Shown here one piece after another: positions 33,912 through 46,000 of a stretch of 64,000 bases of DNA (its first letter is position 1; each line of letters opens with the position of its first letter). The position numbers and the translations under genes were made by a program. The notes beneath the pieces were generated by a model. It worked only from the letters and a program-made list of their open reading frames with translations. It was not told where the DNA came from and did no database searches. Source of the stretch: Litoditis marina (lineage: Eukaryota; Nematoda; Chromadorea; Rhabditida; Rhabditidae); assembly GCA_964036275.1 (NCBI GenBank), contig CAXIWQ010000388.1, positions 1-64,000 on the forward strand. The letters run 5' to 3'.

Positions 33912-34312
33912 TGTCATGAGCCTGTCCTCTCGCTTTGGTTAGGACCATACGTCCTATCAATGCGAGAGGCGGGGTCAACACATTAGCTACCCTTCCCTGT
34001 ACCACCCGCGAGAGGTCGTCTCTTTGGACCTCTCAAGGCTTGGATCCTATTAGCAGTCTCAGGTATAACGTATTATATATATTGTATTAATGTTATTTAA
34101 CTTGCCTATATGAATTAGTATTTAACTAAGACTTCTGTTAATCGCTCAGGGAAGGGCAGTCCAGGGTTAAGCCCCTGCCTTTTGCCCTATAATATCCGAG
34201 GTTGGGTCCAGGCTATATTTAAAACTATTAACTATAAAATACCGCTACACCGCGTGGACCCTAGGTGTGTTCAGGCTCTGACCCAATAGGGGCCAGATCC
34301 TGTAGCATAACA
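33912..34312 (+). repeat. 3' long terminal repeat
   Basis: Identical in length and sequence to the 5' LTR. It is preceded by a purine-rich stretch (33901-33909) and followed immediately by the target-site copy AGTC and uninterrupted satellite. LTRs are made identical at integration, so zero differences in 401 bp indicates a recent insertion, unless gene conversion has homogenised them. Confidence 0.97.
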
Positions 34313-34316
34313 AGTC
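34313..34316. repeat. Target-site duplication, right copy (AGTC)
   Basis: AGTC follows the terminal CA of the 3' LTR and is continued by the satellite block GATAACCGCG, exactly as expected for the split monomer. Confidence 0.93.
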
Positions 34317-37300
34317 GATAACCGCGTTAATTCGTATTTTGTGGCTGTGTGCCACAGAATAGATAGTTGTATTGGGTTTTTCTAGCTGGGAGCAACATAC
34401 TTGATAGCCGTATAAATTGTTTTCTGTAGCTGCAAGGCAAAGAGTCAATAACCGCGTTAATCTGTCTTTTGTGGCTGTGCGCCACATAATAAAAAGTCGT
34501 ATTAGGTTTTTGTAGCTGGGAGCAACAGACTTGATAGCCATATAAACTTTTTTCCGTAGCTGCAAGCCAATGAGTCGATAACCGCGTTAATTTGTATTTC
34601 GTGGCTGTGCGCCACAAAATAGATAGTCGTGTTAGGTCTTTGTAGCTGGGAGAAACAGACTGGATAGCCGTATGAACTTTTCTCTGTAACTGCAAGCCAA
34701 AGAGTCGATAACCGCGTTAATTTGTCTTTTGTGGCTGTGCGCCACAGAATATAAAGTCGTATTTGGTTTTTGTAGCTGGGAGCAGCAGACGTGATAGCCG
34801 TATGAACTGTTCTCTGTAAATGCAAGCCACAGAGTCAATAACCGCGTTAATTCGTATTTTCTGCTTGTGCACCACAGAAAAGATTGTCGTATTAGGTTTT
34901 TGTAGCTGGGAGCAACAGACTTGATAGCCGTATAAACTTTTTCCTGTAGCTGCAAGGCAAAGAGTCAATAACCGCGTTAATTCGTATTTTGTGGTTGTGC
35001 ACCACAGAAAAGATAGTCGTATTAAGTTTTTGTAGCTGGTAGCAACAGACTTGATAGCCGTATAATTTGTTTTCTGTAGCTGCAAGGCAAAGAGTCAATA
35101 ACCGCGTTAAACTGTCTTTTGTGGCTGTGCGCCACAGGATGTACAGTCGTATTAGGTTTTTGTAGTTGTGAGCAACAGACTTGATAGCCGTGTGATTTTT
35201 TTTTCAGTAACTGCAAGCCGAAAAGTCGATAACCGCGTTAATTTGTATTTCGTGGTTGTGCGCCACAGAAAAGATAGTCGTATCAGGTTCTTGTAGCTGG
35301 GAGCAACAGACTTGATAGCCGTATGAACTTTTTCCTGTAGCTGCAAGGCAAAGAGTCAATAACCGCGTTAATTTGTCTTTTGTGGCTGTGCGCCACAGAA
35401 TATAAAGTCGTATTAGGTTTTTCTAGCTGGGAGCAACATACTTGATAGCCATATAAACTTTTTTCTATAGCTGCAAGCCAAAGAGTCGATAACCGCGTAA
35501 ATTCGTATTTGGTGGCTGTGCGCCACAGAATAGATTGTCGTATTAGGTTTTTGTAGCTGGGAGCAACAGATTTGATAGCCGTATGAAATGTTCTCTGTAA
35601 CTGCAAGGCAAAGAGGTAACAACCGCGTTAATTTGTCTTTTGTGGCTGTGCGCCACAGAATATAAAGTCGTATTAGGTTTTTGTAGCCATGAGCAACAGA
35701 CTTGATAGCCGTATAAACTTTTTTTCTGTAGCTGCACGGCAAAGAGTCAATAACCGCGTAAAATCTTTTGTGGCTGTGCGCCACAGAATATAAAGTCGTA
35801 TTAGGTTTTTGTAGCTGGGAGCAACAGACTTGATAGCCGTATAAACTTTTTTTCTGTAGCTGCACGGCAAAGAGTCAATAACCGCGTAAAATCTTTTGTG
35901 GCTGTGCGCCACAGAATATAAAGTCGTATTAGGTTTTTGTAGCTGGGAGCAACAGACTTGATAGCCGTATAAACTTTTTTCTGTAGCTGCAAAGCAAACA
36001 GTCGATAACCGCGTTAATTCGTATTTTGTGGCTGTGCGCCACAGAATAGATAGTCGTATTAGGTTTTTGTAGCTGGGAGCAACAGATTTGATAGCCGTAT
36101 GAAATGTTCTCTGTAACTGCGAGGCAAAGAGTCAATAACCGCGTTAATTCGTCTTTTGTGGCTGTGCGCCACAGAATAGATTGTCGTATTATGTTTCTGT
36201 AGTTGGAAGCAACAGACTTGATAGCCGTATGATTTTTTTTGTAGCTGCGAGTCAAAATGTCAATAACCGCGTTAATTCGTCTTTGTGGCTGTGCGCCACA
36301 GAATAGATTGTCGTATTAGGTTTTTGTAGCTGGGAGCAACAGATTTGATAGCCGTATGAAATGTTCTCTGTAACTGCGAGGCAAAGAGTCAATAACCGCG
36401 TTAATTTGTCTTTTGTGGGTGTGCGCCACAGAATATAAAATCGTATTAGGTTTTCGTAGCTGGGAGCAACAGACTTGATAGCCGTATGAATTTTTTTCTG
36501 TAGCTGCAAGGCAAAGAGGTAATAACCGCGTTAATTTGTCTGTTGTGGCTGTGCGCCACAGAATAGATTGTCGTATCAGGTTTTTGTAGCTGGGAGCAAC
36601 AGACTTGATAGCCGTATGAAATGTTCTCTGTAACTGCGAGGCAAAGAGTCAATAACCGCGTTAATTCGTCTTTTGTGGCTGTGCGCCACAGAATATATAG
36701 TCGTATTAGGTTTTTTTAGCTGGGAGCAACATACTTGATAGCCGTATAACCTTTTTCCTGTAGCTGCACGGCAAAGAGTCAATAACCGCGTTAATTTGTC
36801 TTTTGTGGCTGTGCGCCACAGAATATAAAGTCGTATTAGGTTTTTGTAGCTGGGAGCAACATACTTGATAGCCGTATAACCTTTTTCCTGTAGCTGCACG
36901 GCAAAGAGTCAATAACCGCGTTAATTTGTATTTTGTGGCTGTGCGCCACAGAATATAAAGTCGTACTATGTTTTTGTAGTTGGGAGCAACAGACTTGATA
37001 GCCGTATGATTTTTTTTTGTAGCTGCAAGTCAAAATGTCGATAACCGCGTTAATTCGTTTTTGTGGCTGTGCGCCACAGAATAGATTGTCGTATTAGGTT
37101 TTTGTAGCTGGGAGCAACCGACTTGATAGCCGTATTAACTTTTTCCTGTAGCTGCAAAACAAACAGTCGATAACCGCGTTAATTCGTATTTTGTGGCTGT
37201 GCGCCACAGAATAGATAGTCGTATTAGGTTTTTGTAGCTGGGAGCAACATACTTGATAGCCGTATAAACTTTTTTCTGTAGCTGCACGGCAAAGAGTCAA

Positions 37301-37483
37301 TAACCGCGTTAATTTGTCTTTTGTGGCTGTGCGCCACAGAATATAAAGTCGTATTAGGTTTTTGTAGCTGGGAGCAACAGACTTGATAGCCGTATGAACT
37401 TTTTTCTGTAGCTGCAAGGCAAAGAGGTAATAACCGCGTTAATTTGTTTTTTGTGGCTGTGCGCCACAGAATATAAAGTCGTA

Positions 37484-39039
37484 TTAGGTTTTTGTAGCCA
37501 TGAGCAACAGACTCGATAGCCGTATAAACTTTTTTCTGTAGCTGCAAGGCAAAGAGTCGATAACCGCGTTAATTCGTATTTTGTGGCTGTGTGCCACAGA
37601 ATAGATAGTTGTATTGGGTTTTTCTAGCTGGGAGCAACATACTTGATAGCCGTATAAACTTTTTTCTGTAGCTGCAAGGCAAAGAGTCAATAACCGCGTT
37701 AATTTGTCTTTTGTGGCTGTGCGCCACAGAATATAAAGTCGTATTAGGTTTTTGCAGCCATGAGCAACAGACCTGATAGCCGTATGAACTGTTCTCTGTA
37801 GCTGCAAGGCAAAGAGTCGATAACCGCGTTAATTCGTATTTTGTGGCTGTGCGCCACAGAATAGATTGTCGTATTAGGTTTTTGTAGCTGGGAGCAACAT
37901 ATTTGATAGCCGTATGAACTGTTCTCTGTAGCTGCAAGGCAAAGAGTCGATAACCGCGTTAATTTGAATTTTGTGGCTGTGCGCCACAGAATAGATTGTC
38001 GTATCAGGTTTTTGTAGCTGGGAACAACATACTTGATAGCCGTATCAACTTTTTTCTGTAGCTGCAAAGCAAACAGTCGATAACCGCGTTAATTCGTATT
38101 TTGTGGCTGTGCGCCACAGAATAGATAGTCGTATTAGGTTTTTGTAGCTGGGAGCAACATACTTGATAGCCGTATAAACTTTTTTTCTGTAGCTGCACGG
38201 CAAAGAGTCAATAACCGCGTAAAATCTTTTGTGGCTGTGCGCCACAGAATATAAAGTCGTATTAGGTTTTTGTAGCCATGAGCAACAGACTTGATAGCCG
38301 TATAAACTTTTTTCTGTAGCTGCAAGGCAAAGAGTCGATAACCGCGTTAATTCGTATTTTGTGGCTGTGTGCCACAGAATAGATAGTTGTATTGGGTTTT
38401 TCTAGCTGGGAGCAACATACTTGATAGCCGTATAAACTTTTTTCTGTAGCTGCAAGGCAAAGAGTCAATAACCGCGTTAATTTGTCTTTTGTGGCTGTGC
38501 GCCACAGAATATAAAGTCGTATTAGGTTTTTGTAGCCATGAGCAACAGACCTGATAGCCGTATGAACTGTTCTCTGTAGCTGCAAGGCAAAGAGTCGATA
38601 ACCGCGTTAATTCGTATTTTGTGGCTGTGCGCCACAGAATAGATTGTCGTATTAGGTTTTTGTAGCTGGGAGCAACATATTTGATAGCCGTATGAACTGT
38701 TCTCTGTAGCTGCAAGGCAAAGAGTCGATAACCGCGTTAATTTGAATTTTGTGGCTGTGCGCCACAGAATAGATTGTCGTATCAGGTTTTTGTAGCTGGG
38801 AACAACATACTTGATAGCCGTATCAACTTTTTTCTGTAGCTGCAAAGCAAACAGTCGATAACCGCGTTAATTCGTATTTTGTGGCTGTGCGCCACAGAAT
38901 AGATAGTCGTATTAGGTTTTTGTAGCTGGGAGCAACATACTTGATAGCCGTATAAACTTTTTTTTCTGTAGCTGCACGGCAAAGAGTCAATAACCGCGTA
39001 AAATCTTTTGTGGCTGTGCGCCACAGAATATAAAGTCGT
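37484..39039. repeat. 778-bp tandem higher-order repeat, two copies (in copy B)
   Basis: This is the counterpart of 22482-24037 at offset 15002, with the same six-monomer unit twice. Sparse substitutions, for example at about 37512 and 37755, distinguish the copies. Confidence 0.85.
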
Positions 39040-40149
39040 ATTAGGTTTTTGTAGCTGGGAGCAACAGACTTGATAGCCGTATAAACTTTTTTCTGTAGCT
39101 GCAAGGCAAAGAGGTGATAACCGCGTTAATTTGTCTTTTGTGTCTGTGCGCCACAGAATATACAGTCGTATTAGGTTTTTGTAGCTGGAAGCAACAGATT
39201 TGATAGCCGTATAAAATGTTCTCTGTAACTGCAAGGCAAAGAGTCAATAACCGCGTTAATTTGTATTTTATGGCTGTGCGCCACAGAATATAAAGTCGTA
39301 ATATGTTTTTGTAGTTGGGAGCAACAGACTTGATAGCCGTATGATTTTTTTTGTAGCTGCAAGTCAAAATGTCAATAACCGCGTTAATTCGTATTTTGTG
39401 GCTGTGCGCCACAGAATAGATTGTCGTATTAGGTTTTTGTAGCTGGGAGCAACAGACTTGATAGCCGTATAAACTTTTTCTGTAGCTGCAAGGCAAAGAG
39501 GTGATAACCGCGTTAATTTGTCTTTTGTGGCTGTGCGCCACAGAATAGATTGTCGTATTAGGTTTTTGTAGCTGGGAGCAACAGACTTGATAGCCGCATA
39601 AACTTTGTTTCTGTAGCTGCAAGGCAAAGAGTCAATAACCGCGTTAATTCGTCTTTTGTGGCTGTGCGCCACAGAATATATAGTCGTATTAGGTTTTTGT
39701 AGCTGGGAGCAACAGACTTGATAGCCGTATGAACTTATCTCTGTAACTGCAAGTCAACAAGTCGATAACCGCGATAATTCGTATTTTGTGGCTGTGCGCC
39801 ACAGAATAGATTGTCGTATTAGGTTTTTGTAGCTGGGAGCAACAGATTTGATAGCCGTATGAACTGTTCTCTGTAGCTGCAAGGCAAAGAGTCGATAACC
39901 GCGTTTATTCGTATTTTGTGGCTGTGCGCCACAGAATAGATTGTCGTATTAGGTTTTTGTAGCTGGGAGCAACATATTTGATAGCCGTATTAACTGTTCT
40001 CTGTAGCTGCAAGGCGAAGAGTCGATAACCGCGTTATATCGTATTTTGTGGCTGTGTGCCACAGAATATAAAGTCGTATTAGGTTTTTGTAGCCATGAGC
40101 AACAGACTTGATAGCCGTATAAACTTTTCTCTGTAGCTGCAAGGCAAAG

Positions 40150-40153
40150 AGTC
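40150..40153. other. Pre-insertion (empty) paralogue of the retrotransposon target
   Basis: The satellite on both sides of this AGTC matches the left flank of the element (offset 15002 bp) and the right flank (offset 5837 bp) without interruption. The difference between the offsets, 9165, equals the element length plus one 4-bp duplication. This is the second copy of the tandem duplication in its undisturbed state. Confidence 0.93.
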
Positions 40154-43065
40154 GATAACCGCGTTAATTCGTATTTTGTGGCTGTGTGCCACAGAATAGA
40201 TAGTTGTATTGGGTTTTTCTAGCTGGGAGCAACATACTTGATAGCCGTATAAATTGTTTTCTGTAGCTGCAAGGCAAAGAGTCAATAACCGCGTTAATCT
40301 GTCTTTTGTGGCTGTGCGCCACATAATAAAAAGTCGTATTAGGTTTTTGTAGCTGGGAGCAACAGACTTGATAGCCATATAAACTTTTTTCCGTAGCTGC
40401 AAGCCAATGAGTCGATAACCGCGTTAATTCGTATTTCGTGGCTGTGCGCCACAAAATAGATAGTCGTGTTAGGTCTTTGTAGCTGGGAGAAACAGACTGG
40501 ATAGCCGTATGAACTTTTCTCTGTAACTGCAAGCCAAAGAGTCGATAACCGCGTTAATTTGTCTTTTGTGGCTGTGCGCCACAGAATATGAAGTCGTATT
40601 TGGTTTTTGTAGCTGGGAGCAGCAGACGTGATAGCCGTATGAACTGTTCTCTGTAAATGCAAGCCACAGAGTCAATAACCGCGTTAATTCGTATTTTCTG
40701 CTTGTGCACCACAGAAAAGATTGTCGTATTAGGTTTTTGTAGCTGGGAGCAACAGACTTGATAGCCGTATAAACTTTTTCCTGTAGCTGCAAGGCAAAGA
40801 GTCAATAACCGCGTTAATTCGTATTTTGTGGTTGTGCACCACAGAAAAGATAGTCGTATTAAGTTTTTGTAGCTGGTAGCAACAGACTTGATAGCCGTAT
40901 AATTTGTTTTCTGTAGCTGCAAGGCAAAGAGTCAATAACCGCGTTAAACTGTCTTTTGTGGCTGTGCGCCACAGGATGTACAGTCGTATTAGGTTTTTGT
41001 AGTTGTGAGCAACAGACTTGATAGCCGTGTGATTTTTTTTTCAGTAACTGCAAGCCGAAAAGTCGATAACCGCGTTAATTTGTATTTCGTGGTTGTGCGC
41101 CACAGAAAAGATAGTCGTATCAGGTTCTTGTAGCTGGGAGCAACATACTTGATAGCCGTATGAACTTTTTCCTGTAGCTGCAAGGCAAAGAGTCAATAAC
41201 CGCGTTAATTTGTCTTTTGTGGCTGTGCGCCACAGAATATAAAGTCGTATTAGGTTTTTCTAGCTGGGAGCAACATACTTGATAGCCATATAAACTTTTT
41301 TCTATAGCTGCAAGCCAAAGAGTCGATAACCGCGTAAATTCGTATTTGGTGGCTGTGCGCCACAGAATAGATTGTCGTATTAGGTTTTTGTAGCTGGGAG
41401 CAACAGATTTGATAGCCGTATGAAATGTTCTCTGTAACTGCAAGGCAAAGAGGTAATAACCGCGTTAATTTGTCTTTTGTGGCTGTGCGCCACAGAATAT
41501 AAAGTCGTATTAGGTTTTTGTAGCCATGAGCAACAGACTTGATAGCCGTATAAACTTTTTTTCTGTAGCTGCACGGCAAAGAGTCAATAACCGCGTAAAA
41601 TCTTTTGTGGCTGTGCGCCACAGAATATAAAGTCGTATTAGGTTTTTGTAGCTGGGAGCAACAGACTTGATAGCCGTATAAACTTTTTTCTGTAGCTGCA
41701 AAGCAAACAGTCGATAACCGCGTTAATTCGTATGTTGTGGCTGTGCGCCACAGAATAGATAGTCGTATTAGGTTTTTGTAGCTGGGAGCAACAGATTTGA
41801 TAGCCGTATGAAATGTTCTCTGTAACTGCGAGGCAAAGAGTCAATAACCGCGTTAATTTGTCTTTTGTGGGTGTGCGCCACAGAATATAAAATCGTATTA
41901 GGTTTTCGTAGCTGGAAGCAACAGACTTGATAGCCGTATGAATTTTTTTCTGTAGCTGCAAGGCAAAGAGGTAATAACCGCGTTAATTTGTCTGTTGTGG
42001 CTGTGCGCCACAGAATAGATTGTCGTATCAGGTTTTTGTAGCTGGGAGCAACAGACTTGATAGCCGTATGAACTTTTCTCTGTAGCTGCAAGGCAAAGAG
42101 TCGATAACCGCGTTATATCGTATTTTGTGGCTGTGTGCCACAGAATAGATAGTTGTATTGGGTTTTTCTAGCTGGGAGCAACATACTTGATAGCCATATA
42201 AACTTTTTTCTGTAGCTGCAAGCCAAAGAGTCGATAACCGCGTAAATTCGTATTTTGTGGCTGTGCGCCACAGAATAGATTGTCATATTAGGTTTTTGTA
42301 GCTGGGAGCAACAGATTTGATAGCCGTATGAAATGTTCTCTGTAACTGCAAGGCAAAGAGGTAATAACCGCGTTAATTTGTCTTTTGTGGCTGTGCGCCA
42401 CAGAATATAAAGTCGTATTAGGTTTTTCTAGCTGGGAGCAACATACTTGATAGCCATATAAACTTTTTTCTATAGCTGCAAGCCAAAGAGTCGATAACCG
42501 CGTAAATTCGTATTTGGTGGCTGTGCGCCACAGAATAGATTGTCGTATTAGGTTTTTGTAGCTGGGAGCAACAGATTTGATAGCCGTATGAAATGTTCTC
42601 TGTAACTGCAAGGCAAAGAGGTAATAACCGCGTTAATTTGTCTTTTGTGGCTGTGCGCCACAGAATATAAAGTCGTATTAGGTTTTTGTAGCCATGAGCA
42701 ACAGACTTGATAGCCGTATAAACTTTTTTTCTGTAGCTGCACGGCAAAGAGTCAATAACCGCGTAAAATCTTTTGTGGCTGTGCGCCACAGAATATAAAG
42801 TCGTATTAGGTTTTTGTAGCTGGGAGCAACAGACTTGATAGCCGTATAAACTTTTTTCTGTAGCTGCAAAGCAAACAGTCGATAACCGCGTTAATTCGTA
42901 TGTTGTGGCTGTGCGCCACAGAATAGATAGTCGTATTAGGTTTTTGTAGCTGGGAGCAACAGATTTGATAGCCGTATGAAATGTTCTCTGTAACTGCGAG
43001 GCAAAGAGTCAATAACCGCGTTAATTTGTCTTTTGTGGGTGTGCGCCACAGAATATAAAATCGTA

Positions 43066-46000
43066 TTAGGTTTTCGTAGCTGGAAGCAACAGACTTGATA
43101 GCCGTATGAACTTTTCTCTGTAGCTGCAAGGCAAAGAGTCGATAACCGCGTTATATCGTATTTTGTGGCTGTGTGCCACAGAATAGATAGTTGTATTGGG
43201 TTTTTCTAGCTGGGAGCAACATACTTGATAGCCATATAAACTTTTTTCTGTAGCTGCAAGCCAAAGAGTCGATAACCGCGTAAATTCGTATTTTGTGGCT
43301 GTGCGCCACAGAATAGATTGTCGTATTAGGTTTTTGTAGCTGGGAGCAACAGATTTGATAGCCGTATGAAATGTTCTCTGTAACTGCAAGGCAAAGAGGT
43401 AATAACCGCGTTAATTTGTCTTTTGTGGCTGTGCGCCACAGAATATAAAGTCGTATTAGGTTTTTGTAGCCATGAGCAACAGACTTGATAGCCGTATAAA
43501 CTTTTTTTCTGTAGCTGCACGGCAAAGAGTCAATAACCGCGTAAAATCTTTTGTGGCTGTGCGCCACAGAATATAAAGTCGTATTAGGTTTTTGTAGCTG
43601 GGAGCAACAGACTTGATAGCCGTATAAACTTTTTTCTGTAGCTGCAAAGCAAACAGTCGATAACCGCGTTAATTCGTATTTTGTGGCTGTGCGCCACAGA
43701 ATAGATAGTCGTATTAGGTTTTTGTAGCTGGGAGCAACAGATTTGATAGCCGTGTGAAATGTTCTCTGTAACTGCGAGGCAAAGAGTCAATAACCGCGTT
43801 AATTCGTCTTTTGTGGCTGTGCGCCACAGAATAGATTGTCGTATTATGTTTCTGTAGTTGGAAGCAACAGACTTGATAGCCGTATGATTTTTTTTTGTAG
43901 CTGCAAGTCAAAATGTCAATAACCGCGTTAATTCGTCTTTGTGGCTGTGCGCCACAGAATAGATAGTCGTATTAGGTTTTTGTAGCTGGGAGCAACAGAT
44001 TTGATAGCCGTGTGAAATGTTCTCTGTAACTGCGAGGCAAAGAGTCAATAACCGCGTTAATTCGTCTTTTGTGGCTGTGCGCCACAGAATAGATTGTCGT
44101 ATTATGTTTCTGTAGTTGGAAGCAACAGACTTGATAGCCGTATGATTTTTTTTTGTAGCTGCAAGTCAAAATGTCAATAACCGCGTTAATTCGTCTTTGT
44201 GGCTGTGCGCCACAGAATAGATAGTCGTATTAGGTTTTTGTAGCTGGGAGCAACAGATTTGATAGCCGTGTGAAATGTTCTCTGTAACTGCGAGGCAAAG
44301 AGTCAATAACCGCGTTAATTTGTATTTTGTGGCTGTGCGCCACAGAATATAAAGTCGTACTATGTTTTTGTAGTTGGGAGCAACAGACTTGATAGCCGTA
44401 TGATTTTTTTTTGTAGCTGCATGTCAAAATGTCGATAACCGCGTTAATTCGTTTTTGTGGCTGTGCGCCACAGAATAGATTGTCGTATTAGGTTTTTGTA
44501 GCTGGGAGCAACCGACTTGATAGCCGTATTAACTTTTTTCTGTAGCTGCAAAACAAACAGTCGATAACCGCGTTAATTCGTATTTTGTGGCTGTGTGCCA
44601 CAGAATAGATAGTTGTATTGGGTTTTTCTAGCTGGGAACAACATACTTGATAGCCATATAAACTTTTTTCTGTAGCTGCACGGCAAAGAGTCAATAACCG
44701 CGTTAATTTGTCTTTTGTGGCTGTGCGCCACAGAATATAGAGTCGTATTAGGTTTTTGTAGCTGGGAGCAACAGACTTGATAGCCGTATGAACTTTTTTC
44801 TGTAGCTGCAAGGCAAAGAGGTAATAACCGCGTTAATTTGTCTTTTGTGGCTGTGCGCCACAGAATATAAAGTCGTATTAGGTTTTTGTAGCTGGGAGCA
44901 ACAGACTTGATAGCCGTATAAACTTTTTTTCTGTAGCTGCAAGGCAAAGAGTCAATAACCGCGTTAATTCGTATTTTGTGGCTGTGCGCCACAGAATATA
45001 AAGTCGTATTAGGTTTTTGTAGCTGGGAGCAACAGACTTGATAGCCGTATAAACTTTTTTCTGTAGCTGCAAAGCAAACAGTCGATAACCGCGTTAATTC
45101 GTATGTTGTGGCTGTGCGCCACAGAATAGATAGTCGTATTAGGTTTTTGTAGCTGGGAGCAACAGATTTGATAGCCGTATGAAATGTTCTCTGTAACTGC
45201 GAGGCAAAGAGTCAATAACCGCGTTAATTTGTCTTTTGTGGGTGTGCGCCACAGAATATAAAATCGTATTAGGTTTTCGTAGCTGGAAGCAACAGACTTG
45301 ATAGCCGTATGAATTTTTTTCTGTAGCTGCAAGGCAAAGAGGTAATAACCGCGTTAATTTGTCTGTTGTGGCTGTGCGCCACAGAATAGATTGTCGTATC
45401 AGGTTTTTGTAGCTGGGAGCAACAGACTTGATAGCCGTATGAACTTTTCTCTGTAGCTGCAAGGCAAAGAGTCGATAACCGCGTTATATCGTATTTTGTG
45501 GCTGTGTGCCACAGAATAGATAGTTGTATTGGGTTTTTCTAGCTGGGAGCAACATACTTGATAGCCATATAAACTTTTTTCTGTAGCTGCAAGCCAAAGA
45601 GTCGATAACCGCGTAAATTCGTATTTTGTGGCTGTGCGCCACAGAATAGATTGTCGTATTAGGTTTTTGTAGCTGGGAGCAACAGATTTGATAGCCGTAT
45701 GAAATGTTCTCTGTAACTGCAAGGCAAAGAGGTAATAACCGCGTTAATTTGTCTTTTGTGGCTGTGCGCCACAGAATATAAAGTCGTATTAGGTTTTTGT
45801 AGCCATGAGCAACAGACTTGATAGCCGTATAAACTTTTTTTCTGTAGCTGCACGGCAAAGAGTCAATAACCGCGTAAAATCTTTTGTGGCTGTGCGCCAC
45901 AGAATATAAAGTCGTATTAGGTTTTTGTAGCTGGGAGCAACAGACTTGATAGCCGTATAAACTTTTTTCTGTAGCTGCAAAGCAAACAGTCGATAACCGC

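Larger units (their letters stand above)
25152..34312 (+). mobile_element. Complete Ty3/gypsy-type LTR retrotransposon with internal envelope-like module
   Basis: The element is 9161 bp, bounded by two identical 401-bp LTRs (TG...CA) and a 4-bp target-site duplication AGTC. The internal region has a primer-binding-site candidate, a leader of about 1 kb, one open frame of 2383 codons and a short purine-rich tract. Protease, reverse transcriptase, RNase H, then integrase with a GPY/F module is the Ty3/gypsy order; Ty1/copia has integrase before reverse transcriptase. All catalytic residues I could check are present, and there is no frameshift or internal stop, so it looks autonomous and young. 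A single gag-pol frame resembles Cer1-type nematode elements (family knowledge), but the envelope-like glycoprotein between gag and protease is unusual. It is inserted in satellite DNA with its coding strand on plus. A paralogous empty site lies at 40150-40153. Confidence 0.97.
20815..35816. repeat. 5837-bp higher-order repeat, copy A (split by the retrotransposon)
   Basis: Satellite at about 20815-25151 plus 34313-35816 corresponds segment by segment to copy B at about 35817-41653. Offsets are constant: 15001-15002 on the left part and 5837 on the right part. Differences are sparse single-base changes, on the order of one to two dozen by eye, plus a one-base T-tract change near 21750. Boundaries are approximate because they fall in near-identical monomers. 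Confidence 0.9.
35817..41653. repeat. 5837-bp higher-order repeat, copy B (uninterrupted)
   Basis: This is the adjacent tandem copy of the unit containing the retrotransposon, about 45 monomers long. It includes the 778-bp sub-duplication (37484-39039) and the diverged monomer group at 40.15-41.1 kb, both also present in copy A. The sub-duplication is therefore older than the 5837-bp duplication, which in turn is older than the insertion. Confidence 0.9.

Noticed and set aside
33811..34005. Minus-strand frame across the 3' LTR start, also present in the 5' LTR
   Set aside because: It crosses the LTR boundary, its end differs between the two LTR contexts, and it shows no domain.
25152..34312. 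Classification as an endogenous vertebrate-type retrovirus or BEL/Pao element
   Set aside because: The GPY/F integrase module and domain order fit Ty3/gypsy. No separate env follows pol, and the tRNA primer could not be assigned, so it was not used as evidence.
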